Shown here piece by piece: positions 39,501 through 48,783 of a stretch of 64,000 nucleotides of DNA. This DNA comes from Thiomargarita sp. Lineage in GTDB: Bacteria > Pseudomonadota > Gammaproteobacteria > Beggiatoales > Beggiatoaceae. The stretch lies in assembly GCA_020721005.1 (NCBI GenBank), contig DYNP01000007.1, forward strand, positions 62,001 to 126,000, read 5' to 3'. Below the pieces are notes generated by a model that was given only the letters and a program-made list of their open reading frames with translations, ran no database searches and was not told the origin of the DNA. The position numbers were made by a program, and so were the translations under genes. Position 1 is the stretch's first letter, and each line of letters starts with the position of its first letter.

Positions 39501-40760
39501 CAGATTTTGCAATGAGATCTGCCAATGTTTGGGTTGAGACTGCCACTGAATTTGACCGGTCAATTTGGCCAATTGTAAGGGTTGAGCAGGTAAGTTGATT
39601 TGCAAGGGAATATTTTTAAAACTCAATTGTCCAGAGCGGGAATCAAGTTTAATGTGTCCAGACAATCCAGCGAAACCGGGAATATCAGGGCTGTTACTTT
39701 GATAAGCCAAATTGAGCACATCAGTTTGTAATTGCCAGTGCCCAGGTTGATAGGACCCACGTAGATTTTGTAAGGTCCCTTGTACATCAGTCAAAAATTC
39801 TGGAAAACTGGCGGCTAAAAAGGGAGAAAGTTTGGCCAGCGATCCCTGGGGAATGTGTCCAGTTAGACCTTTGGGACCACTTTGTATTTCGAGTGAGGGC
39901 AGCAAAGTCGTCAGCGTTTGTGTGGAGTCTCCAATAGCAATGTGTTGAAGATGCAACTGCCAATCGGTCAAGGAGGAAATTTGCAGTTGGGTGTCCAGTT
40001 TTAATTTGGGAAGGGTGAAGGTGGTGGTGGGCAGTTTCCAGTGTATTTGGTCAATTAGAAATTGTCCTTGCAAGTTCAGGCGATCAAGATTCAATTCCCC
40101 GGTAAATTCAATAGCTTTGATTTTCAATGAGTTGGAGAGGGGGGAAGTGGCAATTTGAAATTGTGTTTGCAGGTGATGAGTGTAGGCTTGTTTTGACCAG
40201 TTGAGTTGATAGGCTTGCAGAGTCAAGGCGGGATAATGTTGAAATTGCCAGTGCAGGTGCTGAATATTTAAAATAAGGGTGTGTTGTTGAAATAACCAAT
40301 CGGTGAATTGGTTTGGATTGGCAGAGTTGGGTTGGGGAGTGGGGAGTGGGAACAGTTGCCATTGGCCGGATGTTTGTTCGATCAGGTGTATTTCTGGACT
40401 GCGGATGAGAATTTGCCGAGCGATCAATGTTTTTTGTCGAATGGAGGCTAAACTGTCGACTGTGATTTCTAAGTAGTTGAAAGTTAAGGCTGATTTTGGA
40501 GAGCGGGGCGTTTGAATTTGTAGGTGTTGTAAGGCAAGAGTGGGTAATCCTCCATCCCAATAGGTGGATAGGGTGCCTATGGTCACTGGCAATTGCAGTT
40601 GTTGGGTTAACCAGTTCTCAATTTCGGTTTGATAGTTGGGCAGTTGAGCAAAGCCTATGATGCCAATCAGGAGAATCAGGATTGGCAGCAAACTTAGCCA
40701 AAGCACAATTAACCAGAGCAGGCGTAAAGCATTAAGGAAGTGTTGAAATAACAGTAACAT
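36600..40760 (-). CDS. yhdP: AsmA-like envelope protein YhdP
   Basis: YhdP-family proteins (TIGR02099) are anchored in the inner membrane and span the periplasm, where they promote phospholipid transport to the outer membrane. The 1386-residue product has one N-terminal transmembrane helix (about 13-38), then a very long beta-rich body made of repeated amphipathic strands (DUF3971-type), and the diagnostic AsmA-like C-terminal region with 'GSTDFMNQSYEQRVTVIP' and a glycine-rich 'LAGALLGGGGG'. It ends 'YEITGSWYDPQITVRR'. It is somewhat longer than E. coli YhdP. The usual Gram-negative partner genes rng and tldD are not adjacent here. Its neighbour upstream is the large FAD/Fe-S oxidoreductase, separated by a palindromic repeat. 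Confidence 0.93.
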   Translation of the reverse strand: MLLLFQHFLNALRLLWLIVLWLSLLPILILLIGIIGFAQLPNYQTEIENWLTQQLQLPVTIGTLSTYWDGGLPTLALQHLQIQTPRSPKSALTFNYLEITVDSLASIRQKTLIARQILIRSPEIHLIEQTSGQWQLFPLPTPQPNSANPNQFTDWLFQQHTLILNIQHLHWQFQHYPALTLQAYQLNWSKQAYTHHLQTQFQIATSPLSNSLKIKAIEFTGELNLDRLNLQGQFLIDQIHWKLPTTTFTLPKLKLDTQLQISSLTDWQLHLQHIAIGDSTQTLTTLLPSLEIQSGPKGLTGHIPQGSLAKLSPFLAASFPEFLTDVQGTLQNLRGSYQPGHWQLQTDVLNLAYQSNSPDIPGFAGLSGHIKLDSRSGQLSFKNIPLQINLPAQPLQLAKLTGQIQWQSQPKHWQISLQNLQLNDPRLQAKIVGNLLISKNKAEIEPQLSISIQRGELAILHPYLTLSEIQDWGGILRQGQLKIIGRQWSAQGSLEQGYLQYDQGRVEHLQGHFQVSSDQGNIHIKQGVANLTLPQLKQTTLPLTDLQIQLNWQRQADHWQLTAQTLQLKVLKRQLSLTGHLQWPLDNSIDNAIPKITANLQLHAGELAPILAYLPDNSSNKLIAWFKQAFQGGWLSQLQLKVQGPLTQLWKEGQIQLTAKVENTDLHYAEGWPSIQQLTATVAMSEGGLLITAQRGTISGAKIERLTAHISDLKADLLWLEIEGMVRGTVTEGLNFVQHSPLQKSIHLSETIDHFTGDMSLELLLKLPLSKHGNSQFSGKLGLQHAVLQAKNWPIAITELSGEVSFDQYHIETNTLKGQALKQPVSLSLLAQLLEKRTTLTVNGKMDAHSLMTVANMLGPKASLPVDDFLFGQTDWQLQMVIYHQHSPAEFHHWEFSTDLLGMGINLPVPLGKVAEERLPLKLTLDAGLVEQFYLRAEYGSIFKGIFLFEKQKIKRGGILLGSQELATLPEGPEILDLKGRLAGFSGSEWSSVLQTPKLVTWLDSWQSFQSKKVVGQTGNDEVGSFLGTEEFVLIEVEVHRFELASQVFTGLQLQGKWMAQSWQLALTADHLEGQVLAHRSPSTDQWQLEVQLKRLALTMPAFNATLSKKSTVPALSFSPQQLPIFTLECQDLRLGAMRFGKVSLSSDRLENGSKIMLHSQTKGLEMGMQIDWVIGQNGQKMQVNLGFNSANLEEMFRHLGFEKSPIEGRLGQVIVALEWSPDTMDLRNLQGRISLLLLEGQMKVVEPGLGRVLGLFDIQALPRRLALDFKDVVGKGLGFSDVVGYFTIKEGRAEVDRFVLNSSLVYVEMVGSTDFMNQSYEQRVTVIPHLSNPLPLAGALLGGGGGAALALVMQQIMRANKEHLLRYEYEITGSWYDPQITVRRY

Positions 40761-40873
40761 AGCTTGATTGGGTTGGGTACAATTTCTGGGGTTTTCTGTT
40801 TTCAGATTGAGGTAATCCGAGATTTGTAAAGTGCTGTTGTGTCCGAGAGAATTGGGAGTCCAACCGAAAGAGT

Positions 40874-40896
40874 TGCCAAGTTTTAAAAACTTGGCA
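40874..40896. repeat. Perfect palindrome with AAAA/TTTT core
   Basis: Two 11-base arms (TGCCAAGTTTT and its reverse complement) flank a single base. It lies between the oxidoreductase stop and the yhdP start. No T-run follows on either strand, so it is more likely a dispersed palindromic repeat than a terminator. It resembles the stems at 15698-15733 and 15790-15827. Confidence 0.55.
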
Positions 40897-40953
40897 GGTC
40901 TGCGACTCGAAACTTTTTGTTCAACAGGATTGGCAGTTGTCAGTGTTTATTTT

Positions 40954-43900
40954 TTACAATAGAACCTGTTCGATTCCACCGTGTTGAATTTGTTGTATAA
41001 ATTCTCGTTCCCAATTTTTTCCCAAGCGTTGCATGGCCAGTTCCACGACCAGATAGTCGGTGTCAATGGGCACATCTTCTCGATAGCGGGCTAAGCCTTG
41101 TAAACAGGCTGGGCAGGTAGTGAGTAGTTTTACGCGAGGGAATTGGGCAGTGGTTGTGGAGTGCAGTTGTTGTATATTGTTGCGCAATTCTTCTTGTTTG
41201 CGAAATCGCACTTGGGTGGCAATGTCTGGTCTGGCCACGGCAAAGGTGCCAGCTTCGGCACAGCAGCGTTCGGATAGGGGTACTTTTTGGTTTAGGAGGG
41301 TGCTGACCAGGTGGGTAGGTGTATGATGTTTGATGGGACTGTGACAGGGATCGTGATAAAGATAGGCAACATTTTGGTCCCGAGGGGGGGCTGTGATGCC
41401 TTTTTCTAGTAGGTATTCATGGATGTCGAGCAGACGACAGCCGTTGAAAATGTGTTGCCATTGGTAGTTGAGCAGTTGGTCTAAACAGGTGCCACAGGAG
41501 ACTAGGACGGTTTTGATGTCGAGGTAGTTTAGGGTATTGGCAACTCGGTGAAATAGGACTTGGTTGTGGATTGAGATGCGTTGGCCTTGGGATAGGTCTC
41601 CACTGGAAATTTGGGGGTATCCGCAGCATAGGTAACCGGGAGCAATGACTGTTTCCATGCCCAAGTCGTAGAGTAGGGCTAGGGTGGCGAGTCCCACTTG
41701 GGAAAAGAGGCGTTCTGATCCGCATCCAGGGAAATAGAAGACGGCTTCGCTGTGTTCAGCAGTTTTCTGGGAATCACGGAATATGGCTACCATTCTTGGA
41801 TCTTCTATGTTCAATAGGGAACGCAATGGTTGTTTAGGCAGTTGATTGGGAAGGGGTTTTTTGACAAAGTGCAGCATTTGAGCGGGTAAACTGGTTTTGC
41901 CAGTGGTCGCATGCGGAGGATGTTTGTCGTTGACAATGGGCAGACGGAGCGTTTTGGCAATGTGATGACCAAGACGTTGCCCGGCAAAGCCACCTTTTAA
42001 CATGATGGTGCGTAACAGTTTGATGGCTGTGGGGTGTTGGAGGTTTAAAAAGGCGAGGGAACCGGATTTGCTGAGGTTCCACCAACGTTGCCCTTGTTTT
42101 TGGAGAATGGTGCGCATTTTTACGGTGACTTCTCCAAAGTCAATGTTGACTGGGCAGGGGGTTAAACATTGGTGGCAGATGGTGCAATGGTCGGCCAGGT
42201 CATTGAGTTCGGCAAAGTGGCTGGAAGAGATGCCGCGGCGGGTTTGCTCTTCGTATAAAAAGGCTTCTATAATCAGTCCCAATGTGAGAATTTTATTGCG
42301 TGGGGAATAGAATAAGTTGGCTTTGGGAACGTGCGTGCTGCAGATGGGTTTGCATTTGCCACAACGCAGGCAGTTTTTGGTGGCAGCATTTAATTCTCCA
42401 AGTTCACTGGCTTCTAATAACAGGGCTTCTTGTTCTAAGAGGCGTAAAGAGGGGGTGTAAGCATTGTGGAGGTCTGCACCCGGTAACAGTTTGCCTTGGT
42501 TGAAATGACCTTGGGGATCGACTTGTTGTTTGTAGGCGACAAAGGCTTCTGTCAACTCGGGGTCTAGGAATTGTAGTTTGGTCAGTCCGATACCATGTTC
42601 TCCAGAGATAACTCCACCTATGGTTTTGACAAAGGCCATGATTCTAGCTACGGTGCGTTCTGCTTCTTGTAACATGTTGTAATCGTTGGAGTTAACTGGA
42701 ATATTGGTGTGGACATTCCCATCTCCAGCATGCATGTGGGTGGCGACGAATAAACGGCTGCTTAATACGGTGGTGTGTAATTTTTTTAGGGTTTGGCGTA
42801 CAGTGGTGAAATTGCCGCCGAGAAAGAGTTCGGTTAGGGGTTTTTCTATGGCATGGCGATAGGAAATGCGGATGCCTCGTTTTTGAATGATTTCGAGAAG
42901 GGTGTTGCCGGTGGTTTGCCAATGGGGGGCAAGTTGCAGACAGTCTGGGGTGATCAGGTGTTGAAATTGGGTGCTGGGTTTGTCCAAATTGTCCAATAGA
43001 GTTTGCCAAATGATGTGCACTTGTTCCAGGCGTTGTAAGGCAGCTTGTTGTTTATTTTTGACAATGGCACGATTGCCTTCGGATTGGCTATCTGTTTGAA
43101 AACTAGGACTATTTAAGTAGTCAAGTTGCGCTTTGATCAGGCGTAACTTGTTGGTCATCGAGTGTTCGATATTGATTTTTTCAATCTCACTGCTATAATC
43201 GGCTAAGCGTTCCAGGGGAATGACTACGTCTTCGTTGATTTTAAAGGCGTTGGTGTGGGCAGCGATGGCTGCAGTTCGTGCCCGGTCTTTCCAAAATAGG
43301 TGTTGGGCTTCTGGAGTGACTGCAATAAAGCCTTCGGCTTGACGAGATTGGGCGAGTTGGACCAGTTCCGTGGCGGCTTTCCCAACGATGGCTTCTTCTT
43401 CGCCGGCAATGTCAATCAGCAATAGCATTTTGGGTAATTCGGTGCGATTGGCTTTGGTGCTGTATTTGACGGCTCGTAAATATCTTTCGTCCAAGTGTTC
43501 CATGCCTGTTAAAAGCAGTTTGGGACAGTTGTCAATGTGGCGTTTGATTTCTACCAGGGTGGACACGGCTTGATGTAGATCGGGACCAAAAAATTCTAGG
43601 CAGATCGTACGTATATGAGCGGGTTTGGGGTGTAAGATAAAGACGGCTGAGGTGATGAGACCGTCACAGCCTTCTTTTTGCACTCCGGGCAAACCACCCA
43701 GGGCTTTGTTGGTGACGTCTTTGCCCAGTCCAGGTTTGCGAAAAGTGGTGCTGGGAATGCGCAGATATTCAGGTTCCCCAATTTTGGTTTTGCCGTCTTT
43801 TTGGTAACGGGTGAGTTTGAATTCGGCGGTGTCGATCAGGTGAATTTTTCCCAGGTTGGGATTGATTCTTTCTACTTCTAGCCATGTGGCATCAGGGGTG

Positions 43901-44808
43901 ACCATTTTCCATGAGAATAGGTTATCTAGGGCAGTGCCCCAAAGTACGGCTTTTTTGCCACCGGCATTCATGGCAATGTTGCCGCCAATGGTGGAGGAGT
44001 TGAGTGAGGTGGGATCTACGGCAAAAATGAGGTTGTGGGCAATAGCGTGATCAGCGACTTGTTTGGTTACGGTGCCCGCTTCTACTCGCACTGTGGAGAC
44101 TGGTTGTGTAATGCCAGGCAGGGAACGGGTTACAATGGGATCGATTTTGTTCAGTTTTTCGGTGTTAATGATTGCACTGTAGGGAGTTAAAGGCACGGCA
44201 CTGCCTGTATAACCCGTGCCGCCTCCTCTGGGAATTAGGGTGAGTTTGAGTTCAATGCAGGCGGCAACCAGGTCAATAATTTCTGCTTCGTGGTCTGGGA
44301 ATATCACGACTAAAGGGTATTCAACTCGCCAGTCAGTGGCGTCAGTGGCGTGAGAGACCCGAGATAGACCGTCAAAACAAATGTTGTCACGCGCGGTGAT
44401 TTTGAGAAGACGTTGGGTGACTGTGGCCCGCAAGGTTTGGTGTTGGATAAGGTCTTGTTTAAAACGGTCTACAGCGTGTTTGGCTTCGGTAACCAGTTGT
44501 AATACCAGGGGATTTTGGTTGGATCGCAGTTCAATTTGTTGTAAACGATGATAGAGGGCAGCAATGAGGGCAGTTTGGCGTTGTTGGTTGTTGAGTAAAT
44601 CGTCTTGAATAAAGGGGTTGCGTTGGATGACCCAGATGTCACCTAAAACTTCAAATAGCATGCGAGCCGAACGCCCTGTACGTCTTTGTGAACGCAAATC
44701 ATTGAGTATTTGCCAGAGGGCTTCTCCCAAGTAACGGATCACAATTTCCCGATCGGAGAAGGAGGTGTAGTTATAGGGAATTTCTCGAAGTCGAGTGGGA
44801 ATGGACAT
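40954..44808 (-). CDS. FAD-linked oxidase / Fe-S oxidoreductase with DUF3683 (YdiJ/GlcD-GlpC type)
   Basis: The 1284-residue protein is a fusion for oxidation of a 2-hydroxy acid. An N-terminal DUF3683-type region (about 1-140) precedes a PCMH FAD-binding domain ('[15 protein letters not shown]', 193-207) and an FAD-oxidase C-terminal domain ('[11 protein letters not shown]', '[11 protein letters not shown]'). Two 4Fe-4S clusters follow ('[11 protein letters not shown]' and '[12 protein letters not shown]'), then two cysteine-rich CCG domains ('[10 protein letters not shown]'..'CCGYP' and '[10 protein letters not shown]'..'HDPCHSP'..'CC'). The related YdiJ of E. coli is a D-2-hydroxyglutarate dehydrogenase; D-lactate or glycolate are other options. 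Electrons probably leave through the Fe-S part to quinone. It appears to be a single-gene unit. The substrate is not decided by sequence. Confidence 0.9.
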   Translation of the reverse strand: MSIPTRLREIPYNYTSFSDREIVIRYLGEALWQILNDLRSQRRTGRSARMLFEVLGDIWVIQRNPFIQDDLLNNQQRQTALIAALYHRLQQIELRSNQNPLVLQLVTEAKHAVDRFKQDLIQHQTLRATVTQRLLKITARDNICFDGLSRVSHATDATDWRVEYPLVVIFPDHEAEIIDLVAACIELKLTLIPRGGGTGYTGSAVPLTPYSAIINTEKLNKIDPIVTRSLPGITQPVSTVRVEAGTVTKQVADHAIAHNLIFAVDPTSLNSSTIGGNIAMNAGGKKAVLWGTALDNLFSWKMVTPDATWLEVERINPNLGKIHLIDTAEFKLTRYQKDGKTKIGEPEYLRIPSTTFRKPGLGKDVTNKALGGLPGVQKEGCDGLITSAVFILHPKPAHIRTICLEFFGPDLHQAVSTLVEIKRHIDNCPKLLLTGMEHLDERYLRAVKYSTKANRTELPKMLLLIDIAGEEEAIVGKAATELVQLAQSRQAEGFIAVTPEAQHLFWKDRARTAAIAAHTNAFKINEDVVIPLERLADYSSEIEKINIEHSMTNKLRLIKAQLDYLNSPSFQTDSQSEGNRAIVKNKQQAALQRLEQVHIIWQTLLDNLDKPSTQFQHLITPDCLQLAPHWQTTGNTLLEIIQKRGIRISYRHAIEKPLTELFLGGNFTTVRQTLKKLHTTVLSSRLFVATHMHAGDGNVHTNIPVNSNDYNMLQEAERTVARIMAFVKTIGGVISGEHGIGLTKLQFLDPELTEAFVAYKQQVDPQGHFNQGKLLPGADLHNAYTPSLRLLEQEALLLEASELGELNAATKNCLRCGKCKPICSTHVPKANLFYSPRNKILTLGLIIEAFLYEEQTRRGISSSHFAELNDLADHCTICHQCLTPCPVNIDFGEVTVKMRTILQKQGQRWWNLSKSGSLAFLNLQHPTAIKLLRTIMLKGGFAGQRLGHHIAKTLRLPIVNDKHPPHATTGKTSLPAQMLHFVKKPLPNQLPKQPLRSLLNIEDPRMVAIFRDSQKTAEHSEAVFYFPGCGSERLFSQVGLATLALLYDLGMETVIAPGYLCCGYPQISSGDLSQGQRISIHNQVLFHRVANTLNYLDIKTVLVSCGTCLDQLLNYQWQHIFNGCRLLDIHEYLLEKGITAPPRDQNVAYLYHDPCHSPIKHHTPTHLVSTLLNQKVPLSERCCAEAGTFAVARPDIATQVRFRKQEELRNNIQQLHSTTTAQFPRVKLLTTCPACLQGLARYREDVPIDTDYLVVELAMQRLGKNWEREFIQQIQHGGIEQVLL

Positions 44809-45100
44809 AGTGGATTCCAGGTGAATTCAGAGGGTGAAAGAGATAGCGTGAGATGTATTTTTTATTGGGGAGAGAATGAGTTGACGATAGGAAACCCATC
44901 CTACATGTGCTACTGGCTTGATGATACGCCTTAGGCAAAGGAGGATAAATTTCTTGTGATCAAGTGCGGCTTAGCAGTGGGGCAATAGTTGTCATTTAAG
45001 TTCAGCAGGCTTTTTTGGCAAAAGTTGGCTTGCATTTGTTCAGATCCTTCACTTCGGCAAAGTTAAAATTGCATAAATTTTGCACAACTCTGAGGGTCTA

Positions 45101-45128
45101 TTGTTATTACCTATCTTTTTGATATACT
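45101..45128 (+). promoter_or_regulatory. Candidate sigma-70 promoter of the exopolysaccharide operon
   Basis: TTGTTA (45101-45106) and TATACT (45123-45128) are separated by 16 bases, close to consensus. A start site near 45135 would leave a very short leader before the ATG at 45144, so an additional promoter upstream in 44809-45100 is possible. The rest of that gap contains no gene. Confidence 0.45.
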
Positions 45129-45143
45129 TTACAGGTGTTTACC

Positions 45144-45500
45144 ATGGAATTAATTTACCGTTTAATTGGGGACGTACAAATCATCAGTTTGGTCGGAAGT
45201 TTATCCGGAGCGGATATCACTGCCATTCGCCAAAAAGTGTTGGAGAGGATCCAAGATTATTCACCTTATGTTATTATTGATCTCCATTCCTTACATTTTG
45301 TGGATGCACGAGGACTGTCTTTACTGATTTCTGCACTTAAGGTCGCACAACAGCGAGAAGGAGATGTCTTGTTATTGAATCCGACTCCCGAAGTACGAGC
45401 TTTGATCGAATTGACTCGTTTACAACACACTTTCAGTATTTATGCTGATGAAGAAGCTGCGCTTGCCTATTATACACAAACTCTATATCAAGCTACTTAA
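45144..45500 (+). CDS. STAS-domain protein (anti-sigma antagonist-like)
   Basis: The 118-residue product is a single STAS domain of the SpoIIAA/RsbV type, recognised by 'VIIDLHSLHFVDARGLSLL'. In canonical antagonists the serine after the D-S pair is phosphorylated by a partner kinase. Here the corresponding motif is D54-A55-R56-G57, so neither serine is present and control by phosphorylation is unlikely. The ATG at 45144 is used; an in-frame GTG at 45135 would add three residues. The 3' end overlaps the start of the Wza-like gene by 53 bases in another frame. Its place at the head of an export operon suggests a regulatory or scaffolding role in polysaccharide production. Confidence 0.82.
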   Translation: MELIYRLIGDVQIISLVGSLSGADITAIRQKVLERIQDYSPYVIIDLHSLHFVDARGLSLLISALKVAQQREGDVLLLNPTPEVRALIELTRLQHTFSIYADEEAALAYYTQTLYQAT

Positions 45501-46620
45501 TTCTTGGGCGGGATTGGGATCAGTTTTACAAAGTATTGCTATATTCAGTATACTTAGTAGCTGTACTACTGCACGTATTCCTCAAGAATTAATCCCCCCC
45601 AGTCCTCGTGAAGAAGTGCAAATGACTGCGCCAGAACCGTTATTTGCTTTTCAAAATGCGCTGCCAAATACCTCATCAGATTATCAATTGGGCACTGGGG
45701 ATGAAATTACAGTGGAAGTTTGGGGATATCCTGAATTGTCTGGCAAACATATCATAGGTCCAGATGGCAAAATATCCCTACCCCTGGTTGGTGGATTTTC
45801 CGTAATGGACCTGACTCGGGAACGCTCTGCCCAACTGATCAAAACGGCTCTGGAAAATTATTATGAACGTATTTCCGTAGTCATTCGGGTTGATCGCTAT
45901 GCAGCCAATCGCATACTTGTTTTGGGTAGAGTTAAGCGTCCAGGAGAAGTTCAATTTAACATGACAGCCCCCACTCTTTTAGAAGCAATTTCTTTAGCCG
46001 GTGGATTTGCAGAGTCTGCAGGATCTGAAGGTGCCAATACCTTACCCCTAACCCGTTGTGCAATATTTAGGGGACGAGAACAAATCATTTGGATCGAACT
46101 TGAACCCCTATTTTTAGGTAAAGATTTATCCTTAAATCTCAAACTACAACGCAATGATATTGTCTATATTCCAGAACTTGCCGAACGCCTAGTCTATGTG
46201 CTGGGAGAAGTCCATCGGCCAGGCGCTTATCGCCTTAACCCCAACGTTTCTTTCCTAGAAATCTTAGCCAAAGCCGGGGGACCCACTATCGATGCCGCCC
46301 CCAATCGAATCCAAATGATTCGGCCCAGCCAAAATCTCAACTATTCACTGAACTTAGACAAACTGATGGCACCTCGGGAACAATTCAACTTTGCTTTAAA
46401 AGAAGGTGATGTCATCTATGTGCCCACCAATACCATTGCCAAAGTCAACTATGCCCTCCGCTTTCTAACCCCTTTCAGTAGTCTATTGGGAATTTATGCA
46501 GACATTGAATCCATTCGAGCGGATAAGCAACGTCGTCAACTGGATCAAACTGAAGAAGAATTGCGCGCAGAGCAAGCAGCCGTTGAAGCAGAAAAAGCAG
46601 CCAATGCTGGTTTAGAATAA
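45448..46620 (+). CDS. Wza-like polysaccharide export lipoprotein
   Basis: This is an outer-membrane polysaccharide export protein. The 390-residue product has a basic N-terminus, a hydrophobic segment and a lipobox 'ILSSC' (Cys at about 39). The Poly_export domain follows ('YQLGTGDEITVEVWGYPELSG'), then two SLBB repeats ('VLGRVKRPGEVQF' and 'VLGEVHRPGAYRL'). The C-terminus is a charged alanine/glutamate-rich helix rather than a typical Wza amphipathic helix. The start is uncertain: ATG at 45448 or 45442, both inside the STAS gene, with a TTG at 45514 as a weaker alternative. It is followed two bases later by the Wzc-like gene, clearly one operon. Confidence 0.88.
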   Translation: MKKLRLPIIHKLYIKLLNSWAGLGSVLQSIAIFSILSSCTTARIPQELIPPSPREEVQMTAPEPLFAFQNALPNTSSDYQLGTGDEITVEVWGYPELSGKHIIGPDGKISLPLVGGFSVMDLTRERSAQLIKTALENYYERISVVIRVDRYAANRILVLGRVKRPGEVQFNMTAPTLLEAISLAGGFAESAGSEGANTLPLTRCAIFRGREQIIWIELEPLFLGKDLSLNLKLQRNDIVYIPELAERLVYVLGEVHRPGAYRLNPNVSFLEILAKAGGPTIDAAPNRIQMIRPSQNLNYSLNLDKLMAPREQFNFALKEGDVIYVPTNTIAKVNYALRFLTPFSSLLGIYADIESIRADKQRRQLDQTEEELRAEQAAVEAEKAANAGLE

Positions 46621-46622
46621 CT

Positions 46623-48737
46623 ATGCAAACCACCTTCCCTTCCAATCAGGAACAAAGCATTCCCACTGGTCGCTTTAAACCCCTAGTCAGTTTCAAAAAT
46701 CACAAACTACTTGCTTTCTTCACCTTCCTCCTGGTCATTGGTATTGCCCTACCCGTCTCCTATCAACAAGGACAACCGGTATTCAACACCCTGTCGGTCG
46801 TTTTAGTCTCCCCTCGCTTTGTGCCCAACTTAGACGTTGAAAAAGGCATGGATTACCTCAATCGTACCGATTATCAACTGTACATTCAACAACAAACTCG
46901 CACTGCCACTCGTGTTGACGTTCTAAAAGCAGCCTTACAACGTCCTGAAGTGCGTCGATTCTGGTTGCGTCCCACCGAAACTGAAGACATGGCGTTGACC
47001 CGCCTTGCCTTATCAATCAAAGCCGAAAATAAACGCGGCAGTCCCTTTATCACCATCAGCTTAAAAAGTTCAGAAGGAAAAGGCCTAGATACCATTCTCA
47101 ACACCATTGTTGAAATCTATCTTAAACAGTCTCAAGAAGAAAATCTTTATGATCGCGATGTTAGAATTGATATTCTCCAGCAACGTCGAGATGAACTACT
47201 GGATATGATCAACCAACGCCGCAAATTGAGATCTGGGATTGCTGAAGAATTGGGCGTCACCACATTTAAAGAGGATTCCCTCAATCCCTACGATGACTTG
47301 CTGATAGAAAGTACCAAAGCCTACAATTTGGCTCGGCGTGCTCGAGTTGAAATTGAAACCCGTTTTAACACTTTAAAAGAGAGCATTCCCGGTCAACAAG
47401 CTTTCAATGCCCAAATTCAAGAGTTGGTTGCCAATGACAGCACTTTGAACAGACTCAAAAGTACTTTGGGTGACCGGCGTTCGGAACTGATCAGCCAAAT
47501 GTCCGGTCTAACTCCGCAACATATTACCCGACAACGCATTGAAAAAGAAATTCTCCAACTGGACCAAGAATTACAACAAGCCACCCAACGCCTGTTTGCC
47601 GAAATCCAGCAACGTTTATTGGAACAACGCCAAGGAGAAGTGTTTCAAGCCCAACAAATTGAACAAGCCTTGTTCAATGAAATGAGCGATCAACGCAAAA
47701 AAGCCAATCATTATGCGGGCCGCTACAATCAAGCCTTGGTTTTAAATAAAGAAATTGAACGCGCCTATCAACAACTGGACAAAATCGACCAACGAGTTGA
47801 CTTTTTAACCATCGAAGCCTCAGCCCCTGGTTTTGTCCGTTTGGACAGTCCCGCACTGATCCCAATAATAACTGGCAGTCGCAAAAAAATCTTCCTTATT
47901 TTCAGTCTGTTAGGTCTAGGATTGGCCTTTTTATTACCCACCTTGGTTGATCTGTTGGACAAACGCTTACAAACCCCAGGAGAAGTGCACAAAATCCTCG
48001 GCTTTCCCGCCTTAGCCTGGATTTTAAATCGCCGCGATCAACCTACCCGACAATTGGCCTTCGATCACTTACGCCGTCTGGCTCTGACCCTAATTCGAGA
48101 CTATCGACACAACAAAACTCGCCATTTTGTCCTCACTTCAGTCAAATCTGGAGGAGGGTCCACCACTTTAACCTTGGAAATTGCACAAATTCTGATCAGT
48201 TTGGGCGTGCGAACTTTAGCCGTTGAATTAAATGCCTTCAAGCCGGATGCCCGTTATCAAAATGATTCTCCATTGGGACTGGTAACCCTATTAGATCCTC
48301 GCACTGCCAACAGTCTTTCCTTGGATACCGTCATTGTTCCCGCCACCGATCTTCTGCCCCCTCGTCTGCCTTTGGGAACTTGTGCAGAGCGCCATTTATC
48401 CACTCATGGACGGTTGACCGATCTCCTGAGCACTTTAGACAAACGCTATGATCTAATCTTATTGGATGCTCCTCCCCTATTGCTGTCAGCAGATGCGGAA
48501 TTGCTGGGAGAAATTGCCGGTGGTGTATTACTGATCATTGAAGCTGGACACATCACCCCAGGGGAACTTAAACGAGCTGCCCATCTGTTGGAACGTCTCA
48601 ATCCTCCCGTAGTCGGTACCATTCTCAATCGGGTTAAAGTTTACAAAGGAGGAGGCTATTTTGCAGAATTGCTCAAGGAACATACCACTGGGAATAAACC
48701 CCGTAAAGGTTGGTTGAGCCGCTTATTTTGGAATTGA
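46623..48737 (+). CDS. Wzc-like chain-length determinant with degenerate ATP-binding domain
   Basis: The 704-residue protein has two transmembrane helices (about 28-47 and 421-444) flanking a long periplasmic coiled-coil region, as in Wzz/Wzc co-polymerases of the polysaccharide export system. The C-terminal cytoplasmic domain (about 480-680) has the fold of a BY-kinase, but its Walker A reads 'SVKSGGGSTT' (506-515), with serine where the essential lysine belongs. Walker A' lacks its aspartates ('LAVELNAF'), while Walker B 'LILLDAPP' (611-618) remains. No tyrosine cluster ends the protein. It probably acts structurally with the Wza-like protein rather than as a kinase. Start and operon position are firm. 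Confidence 0.88.
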   Translation: MQTTFPSNQEQSIPTGRFKPLVSFKNHKLLAFFTFLLVIGIALPVSYQQGQPVFNTLSVVLVSPRFVPNLDVEKGMDYLNRTDYQLYIQQQTRTATRVDVLKAALQRPEVRRFWLRPTETEDMALTRLALSIKAENKRGSPFITISLKSSEGKGLDTILNTIVEIYLKQSQEENLYDRDVRIDILQQRRDELLDMINQRRKLRSGIAEELGVTTFKEDSLNPYDDLLIESTKAYNLARRARVEIETRFNTLKESIPGQQAFNAQIQELVANDSTLNRLKSTLGDRRSELISQMSGLTPQHITRQRIEKEILQLDQELQQATQRLFAEIQQRLLEQRQGEVFQAQQIEQALFNEMSDQRKKANHYAGRYNQALVLNKEIERAYQQLDKIDQRVDFLTIEASAPGFVRLDSPALIPIITGSRKKIFLIFSLLGLGLAFLLPTLVDLLDKRLQTPGEVHKILGFPALAWILNRRDQPTRQLAFDHLRRLALTLIRDYRHNKTRHFVLTSVKSGGGSTTLTLEIAQILISLGVRTLAVELNAFKPDARYQNDSPLGLVTLLDPRTANSLSLDTVIVPATDLLPPRLPLGTCAERHLSTHGRLTDLLSTLDKRYDLILLDAPPLLLSADAELLGEIAGGVLLIIEAGHITPGELKRAAHLLERLNPPVVGTILNRVKVYKGGGYFAELLKEHTTGNKPRKGWLSRLFWN

Positions 48738-48783
48738 CAAACAGCGTTTTATTCACTAACAATAATACAGGAACAATTAAAAT

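Noticed and set aside
45080-45280. Frame overlapping the STAS gene start
   Set aside because: It lies in another frame of the well-supported STAS gene and crosses its promoter.
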